Shown here: piece by piece, positions 41,720 to 50,320 of the stretch | How positions within the stretch are numbered: the first letter of the stretch is position 1 | Layout of the letters: each line of letters begins with the position of its first letter | DNA from: an uncultured Acetatifactor sp. | Lineage (GTDB): Bacteria; Bacillota; Clostridia; Lachnospirales; Lachnospiraceae | Direction of reading: 5' to 3' | Assembly: GCA_947588705.1 (NCBI GenBank) | Contig: CANPYT010000005.1 | Span: 1 to 64,000, forward strand | DNA length: 64,000 nt | Position numbers and translations under genes: made by a program | The notes under the pieces: model-generated | What the model was told of the DNA's origin: nothing | Databases searched by the model: none | Seen by the model: the letters and a program-made list of their open reading frames with translations, nothing else

Positions 41720-42622
41720 ATGGCGGGCGGAAAGGAATCTTTTGCGACGGTCTGGAAGAAGCATAAATATAAATATATTATGATTGCGCCTTTCGGTCTC
41801 ATTTTTATCGTATTTACGCTGCTGCCTGTGCTGGTGGCGATATTTCTCAGTTTTACCAGTTTCAATATGGTTGAGATGCCGGAATTTATTGGCCTGGAAA
41901 ATTACATCAAACTGATCGTGTATGACCCTATCTTTTTGACGGCGATCAAGAATACCTTGTTTTTCGCCATCATCACCGGCCCTGTCAGTTACATGATGTG
42001 TTTCCTGTTTGCGTGGATGGTCAACGATCTTCCCAGGATTCCCAGGGCTATCATGACGCTGGTGTTCTATGCGCCGTCCATATCCGGAAATGCCTATCTG
42101 GTGTGGAAGCTCTTGCTTTCTTCCGACTCCTACGGATGGGTAAATGCCTGGCTTTTGAAGCTGGGCGTGATCCGGGAGGCGGTCACCTGGCTGGTGACAA
42201 AGGAATACATCATGCCGATCCTGATCATCGTGCAGCTGTGGCTGAGCCTGGGCGTCAGCTTCCTGACGTTTATCGCGGGCTTCCAGAGCCTGGATAAAAC
42301 GCTTCTGGAGGCCGGCAGCGTGGAAGGCATCAAGAACCGCTGGCAGGAGCTGTGGTATATCATCCTTCCTTCGATGAAGCCCCAGCTGATGTTCGGCGCG
42401 GTGATGCAGATCACAAGCTCCCTGTCCGTATCCCAGCTGTCCATAGACCTGGTGGGCTTCCCGTCCGTCAGCTATGCCGGCCATACGATCCTGACCCACC
42501 TGCACGATTTCGGCAACGTGAGGTACGAGCTGGGGTACGCCTGTACGATAGCAGTGATACTGTTCTTTATCATGCTGTTCTGCAACATTATCGTGCAGAA
42601 GCTGCTGCGCAAGCTTGGGTAA
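41720..42622 (+). CDS. Carbohydrate ABC transporter permease, MalF/UgpA type (pair 1)
   Basis: 300 residues with six membrane segments. The cytoplasmic EAA loop reads LLEAGSVEGIKNRWQELWYIILPSMKP (about 212-238). AAAGGAGG places the start at ATG 41720, 2 bases after the preceding stop. It pairs with the next permease to form the channel. No ATPase gene lies in the operon, so a shared MsmK/UgpC-type ATPase encoded elsewhere must drive it. Confidence 0.93.
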   Translation: MAGGKESFATVWKKHKYKYIMIAPFGLIFIVFTLLPVLVAIFLSFTSFNMVEMPEFIGLENYIKLIVYDPIFLTAIKNTLFFAIITGPVSYMMCFLFAWMVNDLPRIPRAIMTLVFYAPSISGNAYLVWKLLLSSDSYGWVNAWLLKLGVIREAVTWLVTKEYIMPILIIVQLWLSLGVSFLTFIAGFQSLDKTLLEAGSVEGIKNRWQELWYIILPSMKPQLMFGAVMQITSSLSVSQLSIDLVGFPSVSYAGHTILTHLHDFGNVRYELGYACTIAVILFFIMLFCNIIVQKLLRKLG

Positions 42623-42634
42623 GGAGGGATAGAA

Positions 42635-43522
42635 ATGAGAGTGTTTGGAGCGGTAAAAAACTGGTATCATCGCAGGAAGTTTAAGCGGCGCAACCGAAGC
42701 ATCGGCGGCGATATCGCTATGATCATAGTGCTGGGGTTCTTCGGCATCTTCAGCTTATTCCCGCTGTTGTATACCCTGACCAGCGCATTTAAGCCCTTCT
42801 CTGAGATCTTTATGTATCCGCCCAAGTTGACGGTGGAAAATCCGACCCTGGATAATTTCTTTGATCTGGCCACGATCATTGAGGATTTCACGGTGCCCTT
42901 TTCCCGGTATGCCTTCAACACGCTGGTGATCACGGGCCTTGGAACTTTCGGCACGGTGATGTTAGGGTCCCTTGCGGCATATCCGCTGGCAAAATATGAG
43001 TTCCCGGGTTCCAAGCTGATGAGCAATATTATCGTGTACGCGCTGATGTTCAACACGGCCGTCACCGCGATCCCAAACTATCTGATCATGAGCGCACTGG
43101 GAATCGTGGACACCTACTGGGCCGTGATCCTGCCCGCGGTGGGCGGTACGCTGGGCCTGTACCTGATGAAGAATTTCATGGTGCAGGTACCGGATGACAT
43201 GCTGGAGGCGGCCAAGATCGACGGCGCTTCCGAGTTCGGCATATTTTTTAAGGTGGTCATGCCTCTCTGCAAGCCGGCGTGGATCACGCTGATCATTCTT
43301 TCCTTCCAGCAGATGTGGGGAACGACGGGAGGTGTGTTTATCTATTCGGAAGAACTGAAGCCTTTGAGCTATGTGCTGTCACAGCTGGTCAGCGGGGGAA
43401 TCTCCAGGACCGGCGTGGCATCCGCGGTATCTCTGCTCATGCTGATCGTGCCGATCGCGGTATTCGTGGTTTCCCAGAGCAACGTGATCGAGACGATGGC
43501 CACTTCAGGCATCAAAGGATAG
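42635..43522 (+). CDS. Carbohydrate ABC transporter permease, MalG/UgpE type (pair 1)
   Basis: 295 residues, six membrane segments, EAA loop MLEAAKIDGASEFGIFFKVVMPLCKPAW (about 189-215). It lies 12 bases after its MalF-type partner with AAGGAGG in the gap. Its C-terminus ends SNVIETMATSGIKG, typical of MalG-type subunits. Confidence 0.93.
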   Translation: MRVFGAVKNWYHRRKFKRRNRSIGGDIAMIIVLGFFGIFSLFPLLYTLTSAFKPFSEIFMYPPKLTVENPTLDNFFDLATIIEDFTVPFSRYAFNTLVITGLGTFGTVMLGSLAAYPLAKYEFPGSKLMSNIIVYALMFNTAVTAIPNYLIMSALGIVDTYWAVILPAVGGTLGLYLMKNFMVQVPDDMLEAAKIDGASEFGIFFKVVMPLCKPAWITLIILSFQQMWGTTGGVFIYSEELKPLSYVLSQLVSGGISRTGVASAVSLLMLIVPIAVFVVSQSNVIETMATSGIKG

Positions 43523-43532
43523 GAGGCGCGGA

Positions 43533-45080
43533 ATGAAGAAAAAGCATATGAAACGTATCGTCAGCCTTCTGGCGCTGGGCGCGGTGACGCTTGGCTCGCT
43601 GGCGCTTCCCCTGCGGGCGGAAGCTTCCGACGGGAGCAGCTATGTGTATGATGGGTATACCTATGATTTCTATGGGAACGCAAAGGAAAGCCCCGCCATG
43701 TTCCGGCTGGAGAGGACTATTTCGGCGGAGAACATGAACGGGATCGCGCTGTCCGGCGTGGACGATGTGTGCACCAGCGAGGATGGCAGGATATTTACCA
43801 TCGACACCACGGAGAGCCGTATGAACGTGTTTGACGGCGACGGCCAGCTTCTGATCTCCACAAGGCTGGTCCGGACGGTGGACGGCACTATCGCGTTGGA
43901 TGAGACCGGAAACCAGATCATGCTGAACGCGCCGGAAGGGGTGTTCATCCATGAGAAGCAGAAGGAGATCTATGTAGCCGATACCGGAAACCACCGTATT
44001 GTGGTGCTGGATCTGGAGACTTACGGCCTGCTTCGCATAATCAACGCGCCGGAAGAACAGATCGGCGTCACGCAGTTCAATCCTTCCAAGATCGCGGTGG
44101 ACCTGGCCGACAGGATCTATGTGGTGGTACAGTCCAGCTATGAGGGGATCATAGAACTGACAAGGGACGGCGAATTCAGCGGGTATTACGGTGTGAATAC
44201 CCCGATCGTGAGCCTGACGGACCATTTCTGGAAATCGCTTGCCAGCGATGAGCAAAAAGCCCAGATGGCCAAGGTTTATGCCCCTGCCTTCAACAACATC
44301 ACGCTGGATGGGGAAGGGTTTGTCATGGCGGTCACCTACGATTCCGCGGCGTCGGATATGGTATTTCGCCTGAATTCCAAGGGAGAGAATGTGCTTCGGG
44401 AAGAGGGGAACACCCCTGTGATCGGCGATGTCTGGTCCATGGGAACAAGCGATATCGGAAGCCAGTTTGTGGATATCGCGGTGACGGATTACGGCACCTA
44501 TGCCCTGCTGGACCGCACCAAAGGCCGCATCTTCCTGTACAATTTCGACGGGGAGCTGCTGAATGCCTTCGGCAGCCTTGGCAACCTTAAGGGCGAGTTC
44601 AAAAACCCCACCAGTATTGCCTGGCTGGGCGATAAGCTGGTCATCTCCGATAAGACGCTGCGCTGCGCCTATATCCTGATGCCAACGGCCTTCGGAAGCG
44701 CTGTCCTGAGAGGAAACGAGAACTATTATTTCGGCGACTGGGACGAGGCGCTGGTGTATTTTGAACAGGCGCTTGCGCTTAATGCCAACTATGAGGCGGC
44801 CTACAGCGGGATCGGCAAGAACTACCTGATGAAGGAAGACTATGAGACGGCCATGTATTATTTCAAGATGGGGAATAACAGGACTTTCTACTCCAAGGCG
44901 TACAACGGCTACCGGGGCGAATGGCTGGAGGCCCACTTCCCGCTCATTATGATATTGTTCCTTGTGTTGGCAGCGGCGGTGGTAGGGTCGGAGATCCGGT
45001 ACCACAAACAGAGCAAAATCAAGGCGAAGGCGGCTATGAAGCTGCGCAACAGCCGAAAAGGGAGGGCGACAGAAGAATGA
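43533..45080 (+). CDS. Exported NHL beta-propeller / TPR protein with C-terminal membrane anchor
   Basis: 515 residues. A signal peptide (about 1-30, ending near LRAEAS) is followed by NHL-type propeller repeats (DDVCTSEDGRIFTIDTTESRMNVFD; EGVFIHEKQKEIYVADTGNHRIVVLD; NPTSIAWLGDKLVISD), a short TPR-like pair of helices (about 390-450: ALVYFEQALALNANYEAAYSGIGKNYL), and one membrane segment near 470-488 with a basic cytoplasmic tail. It looks like an extracellular scaffold tethered next to the transporter. Function unproven. ATGA overlap with the Yip1-type gene. Confidence 0.8.
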   Translation: MKKKHMKRIVSLLALGAVTLGSLALPLRAEASDGSSYVYDGYTYDFYGNAKESPAMFRLERTISAENMNGIALSGVDDVCTSEDGRIFTIDTTESRMNVFDGDGQLLISTRLVRTVDGTIALDETGNQIMLNAPEGVFIHEKQKEIYVADTGNHRIVVLDLETYGLLRIINAPEEQIGVTQFNPSKIAVDLADRIYVVVQSSYEGIIELTRDGEFSGYYGVNTPIVSLTDHFWKSLASDEQKAQMAKVYAPAFNNITLDGEGFVMAVTYDSAASDMVFRLNSKGENVLREEGNTPVIGDVWSMGTSDIGSQFVDIAVTDYGTYALLDRTKGRIFLYNFDGELLNAFGSLGNLKGEFKNPTSIAWLGDKLVISDKTLRCAYILMPTAFGSAVLRGNENYYFGDWDEALVYFEQALALNANYEAAYSGIGKNYLMKEDYETAMYYFKMGNNRTFYSKAYNGYRGEWLEAHFPLIMILFLVLAAAVVGSEIRYHKQSKIKAKAAMKLRNSRKGRATEE

Positions 45081-45706
45081 AAGCAATCGTAAAAGAAAAA
45101 CTGTATTATCTCAAACGCGCCGTTTTCCATCCCTTTGATGCTTTTTATGAGATCCGCTTCCGCGGCAAGGGCAGCGTAGTCCTGGCGCTGGTGATCCTGG
45201 CCCTGTTCGGCATCTTACAATGTGTCAGCTACCAGTATACGGGATTTATCATCAACACCAATGAGCTGGCCAGCATGAACAGTATCTCTATTTTTCTCAC
45301 CTGGGTGCTGGGGTTCGTGCTGTTCATTGTCAGCAACTGGTCGGTCACGACCCTGCTGAATGGAAAGGGGAACCTTTCGGATATCTTAAAGGTGACTTCT
45401 TATTCCCTGGTCCCCTTTACCTGTGCCCTTATCTTCCAGATCTTTGTCAGCAATTTCATTATCCTGGAGGAAGCGATGATCGTGTATGTGATCACAGGTA
45501 TCGGGATCGTGTGGTCCCTGTTCATGCTGCTGGCGGGGCTGTGCGTCATCCATGAATACGGCTTTGGGATGAACCTGGCAGCGATCCTGCTGACCTTTGT
45601 GGCGGCAGCCATTATCATGTTCCTGGGGATCCTGTTCTTCACGCTCATCGAGCAGATGGTGCTCTTCTGTATATCCGTGGGACAGGAATTTATCAGAAGG
45701 CTGTAG
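45077..45706 (+). CDS. Yip1-domain membrane protein
   Basis: 209 residues with five hydrophobic segments, preceded by an amphipathic N-terminus (KLYYLKRAVFHPFDAFYEIRF) typical of bacterial Yip1-family proteins. The SVTTLLNGKGNLSDILKVTSYSLVPF block is the conserved Yip1 core. No enzymatic role is known for bacterial members. The position between the NHL/TPR and DUF5696 genes, translationally coupled to the former, suggests a membrane adaptor in the import complex. Confidence 0.82.
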   Translation: MKAIVKEKLYYLKRAVFHPFDAFYEIRFRGKGSVVLALVILALFGILQCVSYQYTGFIINTNELASMNSISIFLTWVLGFVLFIVSNWSVTTLLNGKGNLSDILKVTSYSLVPFTCALIFQIFVSNFIILEEAMIVYVITGIGIVWSLFMLLAGLCVIHEYGFGMNLAAILLTFVAAAIIMFLGILFFTLIEQMVLFCISVGQEFIRRL

Positions 45707-45723
45707 AAAGGAAGGTGAGGAAA

Positions 45724-48369
45724 ATGGCGGCAATCAAGCAGAAAGCGCAATCCGTGAAAGCGGCCCTGAAAAAGTTCTATGATAAAAATACGATCCGCAG
45801 GATCGCGCTGACCATTCTTGCGGTTGTTTTGTTGGTTTATGTGATCGTCAGCATTCCTGTGTGGACGCTGAAGAGCGAAAAACTGCCCGCTACCGAATCC
45901 AGGCAGCCTCTGGAAGGTACGGAGATCGCCCTGGACGCCGGAAAAGTCGTCGTGGCGGATAACGGCGGAAGGACGCTGACCATTAACACCGCGGATATGT
46001 CCTTTGAGGTGAAAGATAACACAAAAGGATACCTGTTCAGGAGCTATGCCAACGGCGGGGCCGGAAGCGAGCAGGCTTTGCTCAGCCTGACTTATCTGGG
46101 CGAAGACAATAACCTGTATGAGTGGAATTCTTACGATAACTGTGTGGCATTTTCCAGTTATTCGATGTATCAGATCGAAAACGGCGTCCGCATCGACATG
46201 AATCTGAACGAAGGCGAATCCAACCGGTTTTATGAATATCTGCCGAAGCAGATGGGCGTTGAGACCTATGAGGAGATGTTTGAGGGCGGGCTGCGGCGCC
46301 TGATGGAAGAGGGAACGCTGGATGAGGAGACGGGCAACAGGTATCTGACCACGCTTTCCCTGGTCTATCGCCGGAGCCTGACCGAGGAGTGCTATGCGGT
46401 GACTTATAACGGGACGCCCCCCGTCAGCGCCACCAGGCAGCTGATCGAGGTGACCAGGCTGGTGGGTTACACCCAGGAAATGTTATTCGAAGACGCGGAG
46501 ACTTTTGGTTTCTCCGTGAAGATCGTGGAACCGGCGCAGTTTGACCTGGTCCTGGAGCTGACGCTGGACGACAGGGGAGACCTGATCGCGCATGTCCCCA
46601 CCGGCAGCATCGTGTCTTACAACGACTATTACACGCCGCAGGCGCTGAGCGTACTGCCGAATTTCGGGGCCGTAACGGCGGACCAGTATGAGGACGGCTA
46701 TATCCTGGCGCCGGACGGAAGCGGCGCACTGGTGCGGTTTAACTCCTATGTTCCCAATGTGACAGAGTATAAGCGGCCTTTTTATGACAGTGATTATTAC
46801 AGCGATTACTATTACATGCCGGAGTACGCGGAGGAACTGTACATGCCGGTTTACGGTATGCTCTACGGGCCCGGGGATGGCACGGAGAAAGCTTTCCTTG
46901 CGATTCTGGAGGAGGGTGCGCGGACAGCTTACATGAATATCAAGCTGGCCAGCGCCGGGGCGGACAGCGCCAATTATAACAAGGCATACGCCTCTTTTGA
47001 GATCGCGCAGTACAAGCGGGTGAAGATCGACGGCGAGTACAGCACCGACAGCGGGGTCTATCTGGTAAACACCGGCGAACAGGATCTGGATCTCACCGCG
47101 AGATACCAGCTCTATGGGCCGGACACCACCTATTTTGACCTGGCCAAGGGATATCAGGCATATCTGGCGGAAAAGGAAGGAATGACGCTGCGGTACGGCG
47201 ACGGTTCGGCGCAGCTGTACCTGGAAGTAGTGGGTGGCCTGAACCTCGCTTCCCGCTTTGTGGGGATCCCTTACAGCAAAGCGTACTCTATGACCACATA
47301 TGAGGAACTGATGGAGATCATGGAGTCAATGGACGGGATCCGCTGCCAGCTGCAGTACGACGGGGCGTTTAACGGCGGCTGGAACGGCAGGTTAAACCGG
47401 GGAGGCAGCCTGGCAGGCCAAAACGGCAGCCGGTCCGAACTGAAGGACGCCCTTGCCTACGCGGAGGACAACGGGATCCCGCTGTACATGCAGGTGGCGC
47501 TTACGGAAGTATGGGAGAAGGGAAACGGCTTCCGCGCATCCGCCCATGCCATCCGGGACTACGCCAACGATGAGGCGGCCCTGTCCCGCTATCAGCCTGT
47601 GCTTGGCATTTTAAACACGTCGCTGAGCGATGGGGTGACCCATGACGATTACTATCTGCTGAGCCCCAGATACTTAAGCGCGGTGACAGACAAATTCCTG
47701 GAGGACGCGGATGACTATCAGGGCCTTGCGGTTTCCGACCTGGCAGGAATGTACTATGCGGATTACCGGTATGAAAATTATATCAGCGGCGAGACGGGCG
47801 ACAAGGTGCTGAACAGCAATCTGGATAAGCTGTCGGCGGATAAAGAGCTGGCCCTGGCGGACCCTCATATGGACAAGATCCACTATGGCAGCATTGTCAC
47901 GGATATCTCCAGGGAGAGCAGCGATTACGCCACATTTGCCGAAACCATACCTTTCAGGCAGCTGGTCATGAACGGACTGGTCCGTTACACCACAGAGGAT
48001 GTAAACCTGTCCAGCAGGAACGCGGAATATTTTATCCTGCAGGCGGCGGAGCTGGGAGCCTGTCCGAAGTTCATCATCACTTATAAGAATGTGGATGTGC
48101 TGAAGAACTCGGATTACAGCTATTTATTCTCGGCCCAGTACAGCCTCCTGGAGCAGAAGATCAAAGCCGTCTATGAGGAATGTGCCTCCGTCCGCGATCA
48201 GATCGGCACGGATGAGATCGTGGACCATAAAACGCTGGAAGACGGCGTCTACCAGACTACTTATGGAAACGGCACAGTTGTATTGGTCAATTATAATCTG
48301 TACGATGTGACCCTTGCAGACGGAACGCAGCTTCCGGCAGAAGGATATCGGATAAAGGAGGCGGATTAG
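45724..48369 (+). CDS. DUF5696 membrane-anchored extracellular protein
   Basis: 881 residues. An N-terminal membrane segment (about 25-45) is followed by a large extracellular region. The N-terminal part is beta-rich, and residues from about 500 on look like a TIM-barrel-like glycosidase fold (TTYEELMEIMESMDGI, YAEDNGIPLYMQVALTEVW, YYLLSPRYLSAVTDKF, GLAVSDLAGMYYADY). It fits the uncharacterised DUF5696 family, found in Firmicutes sugar-transport operons. A glycosidase-like or glycan-binding role is possible, but catalytic residues cannot be named. ATG 45724 with AAGGAAGG is preferred over an in-frame GTG at 45715. Confidence 0.78.
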   Translation: MAAIKQKAQSVKAALKKFYDKNTIRRIALTILAVVLLVYVIVSIPVWTLKSEKLPATESRQPLEGTEIALDAGKVVVADNGGRTLTINTADMSFEVKDNTKGYLFRSYANGGAGSEQALLSLTYLGEDNNLYEWNSYDNCVAFSSYSMYQIENGVRIDMNLNEGESNRFYEYLPKQMGVETYEEMFEGGLRRLMEEGTLDEETGNRYLTTLSLVYRRSLTEECYAVTYNGTPPVSATRQLIEVTRLVGYTQEMLFEDAETFGFSVKIVEPAQFDLVLELTLDDRGDLIAHVPTGSIVSYNDYYTPQALSVLPNFGAVTADQYEDGYILAPDGSGALVRFNSYVPNVTEYKRPFYDSDYYSDYYYMPEYAEELYMPVYGMLYGPGDGTEKAFLAILEEGARTAYMNIKLASAGADSANYNKAYASFEIAQYKRVKIDGEYSTDSGVYLVNTGEQDLDLTARYQLYGPDTTYFDLAKGYQAYLAEKEGMTLRYGDGSAQLYLEVVGGLNLASRFVGIPYSKAYSMTTYEELMEIMESMDGIRCQLQYDGAFNGGWNGRLNRGGSLAGQNGSRSELKDALAYAEDNGIPLYMQVALTEVWEKGNGFRASAHAIRDYANDEAALSRYQPVLGILNTSLSDGVTHDDYYLLSPRYLSAVTDKFLEDADDYQGLAVSDLAGMYYADYRYENYISGETGDKVLNSNLDKLSADKELALADPHMDKIHYGSIVTDISRESSDYATFAETIPFRQLVMNGLVRYTTEDVNLSSRNAEYFILQAAELGACPKFIITYKNVDVLKNSDYSYLFSAQYSLLEQKIKAVYEECASVRDQIGTDEIVDHKTLEDGVYQTTYGNGTVVLVNYNLYDVTLADGTQLPAEGYRIKEAD

Positions 48370-49308
48370 ATGGAGAAGAGCAAAACAGCAAAGAGCGGGA
48401 CAGAGAAGGGCAGGAAAAAGTTATCCTTCCGGACCATGTGGAAGATACACGGCATAATCTTTGTCAGTCCTTTTTTGATCGGGTTTGTGGCGTTTTTCCT
48501 GGTACCCCTGGTCAATACCATCTATTATTCCCTCAACCAGGTCGGCGTGGGAGACCAGGGCGGCATGACCTTCCAATGGAACGGCATCCAGAACTACATC
48601 GACCTGTTCCAGACGGAGGTCACGACCACGAGTACGACAATGGCCAGGCTTTTTACCGAGGAGAACAGCACCATGCTCCTCAGCCTGCCACTTATCGTGG
48701 TATTCAGCCTGTTTATGGCGCTTCTGGCCAACCAGAAATTTAAGGGGCGGGCGGTCGTAAGGCTGCTGTTCTTCCTGCCTATTATCCTGGGGATCGACGT
48801 GGTGATGGATATGCTGCAGGTGACGACGGGCTCTGCCAATCTGGATACCGGCAGCAGCCTGCTGAGCGGCAGCTATGTGACGGTATTCCTTGTGCGGACC
48901 CTGAATGTGCCAAGGCGGATCCTGTATCCCATCATGAATTATGTGGAGAATATCTTCACGCTGATCTCCCAGGCGGGCGTACAGACGCTGGTGTACCTGA
49001 CCGCGCTGCAGTCCATCAGCCCAAGCCTCTATGAGGTGGCGAAGATGGAAGGGGCTACGGCTTATGAAACTTTCTGGAAGGTGACGATCCCTTCCATAAT
49101 GAACATTACCTTTTTTGTGGTGATCTACACCATAGTGGATCTGTTCCTCAGGTCCTCGATCGCGGAAGAGGCATACGCGTTTGCGTTCACGCAGGGTAAG
49201 ATCGGCGTAGGTTCCGCGCTTTCGGTAGTCTATATCCTTAATGTGGTCCTGGTGCTGGCGCTTGCGGCCCTGCTTCTGAGGAAGGTGGTGAAGAAGAATG
49301 AAAAATAA
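48370..49308 (+). CDS. Sugar ABC transporter permease, MalF type (pair 2)
   Basis: 312 residues, six membrane segments, EAA loop LYEVAKMEGATAYETFWKVTIPSIMN (about 218-243). Its ATG directly follows the DUF5696 stop codon, and it overlaps the next permease by 11 bases. Together they make a second, separate channel in the same operon, distinct in sequence from pair 1. Confidence 0.9.
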   Translation: MEKSKTAKSGTEKGRKKLSFRTMWKIHGIIFVSPFLIGFVAFFLVPLVNTIYYSLNQVGVGDQGGMTFQWNGIQNYIDLFQTEVTTTSTTMARLFTEENSTMLLSLPLIVVFSLFMALLANQKFKGRAVVRLLFFLPIILGIDVVMDMLQVTTGSANLDTGSSLLSGSYVTVFLVRTLNVPRRILYPIMNYVENIFTLISQAGVQTLVYLTALQSISPSLYEVAKMEGATAYETFWKVTIPSIMNITFFVVIYTIVDLFLRSSIAEEAYAFAFTQGKIGVGSALSVVYILNVVLVLALAALLLRKVVKKNEK

Positions 49309-50305
49309 GACAAAGTATTCGAAAATGGATGCCAATCTGGCGATCTACCTTTTCAAAAATAAAAGCAAGAGAAATTCGGTAAAAGTGATCTCGCTGGTGC
49401 TCATCCTGGGATTGTGCTTTACCATTATCTACCCGATCCTCAGCCTGGTGCCCATCGTTTTTTCTTCCACGGAGGACCTTGGGAATCCCAATGTGATCTG
49501 GATCCCCCAGGAGTTTTCCACGGTCAGCTTTAAGGCGGCAATCCGTCTGGTCATGCCGGAGGGAGCCATGACCATGGTGAAATCCATCCTGTACGCGGTG
49601 GGGATCATGATCCTGCAGGTATTTTTCTCCGCGATGGTGGGCTATTCCCTGGCGAGGGTAAATTTTTGGGGACGCAGGATCGTGTTCGGCATGGTGATCC
49701 TTGTATTCCTCCTTCCCAGGCAGTCGCTGCTTCTGGCGCAGTATATATCCTTTGTGCACTTTGATGTGCTGGGGATCATGAACCTGTTTACCAAAGCCGG
49801 GGAGATCAACCTGATCAACAATCCCATCGTGCTGGTGCTGCTCGCTGTCTTTGGGTTTGGCGTGAACCAGAGCCTGTTTATCTTTCTGTTCAGCCAGTTT
49901 TTCAAGAATATCCCCAAGGAATTGGAGGAGGCTTCCCTGATAGACGGCTGCGGCTTTTACCGCACGTACTTCAGGATCATGCTCCCCAACGCGGTGCCTA
50001 TCATCTCCACGGTTGCCATCCTGTCCTTTGTCTGGAACTACGGGGATACCTATTATACCAATTACTTTAATCCCAACGGGGAATATATGAGCACCCTGCT
50101 TTCTTCCACGTTTATCACGGCCAACAAGGACTATATCCTGAACGCGCTCACCACATGGTACGATGTGCCGGTGGCGACGGACATGGCGTTTGACGCCGTA
50201 AAACAGGCGGGCGTCCTTATCTTCCTGATCCCTCTGCTGATCGTATACCTGGTGGGGCAGAGAAAGCTGGTGGAAAATATGGAGAACTCGGGATTGGTCG
50301 GCTGA
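49298..50305 (+). CDS. Sugar ABC transporter permease, MalG type (pair 2)
   Basis: 335 residues, six membrane segments, EAA loop ELEEASLIDGCGFYRTYFRIMLPNAVP (about 206-232). It is longer than pair-1 MalG because of an N-terminal cytoplasmic extension and extra extracytoplasmic loops. Its C-terminus ends LVENMENSGLVG. It starts inside the preceding gene (GAAGGTGG just upstream of ATG 49298). Confidence 0.9.
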   Translation: MKNKTKYSKMDANLAIYLFKNKSKRNSVKVISLVLILGLCFTIIYPILSLVPIVFSSTEDLGNPNVIWIPQEFSTVSFKAAIRLVMPEGAMTMVKSILYAVGIMILQVFFSAMVGYSLARVNFWGRRIVFGMVILVFLLPRQSLLLAQYISFVHFDVLGIMNLFTKAGEINLINNPIVLVLLAVFGFGVNQSLFIFLFSQFFKNIPKELEEASLIDGCGFYRTYFRIMLPNAVPIISTVAILSFVWNYGDTYYTNYFNPNGEYMSTLLSSTFITANKDYILNALTTWYDVPVATDMAFDAVKQAGVLIFLIPLLIVYLVGQRKLVENMENSGLVG

Positions 50306-50320
50306 TGACGGGAGCGTTAC

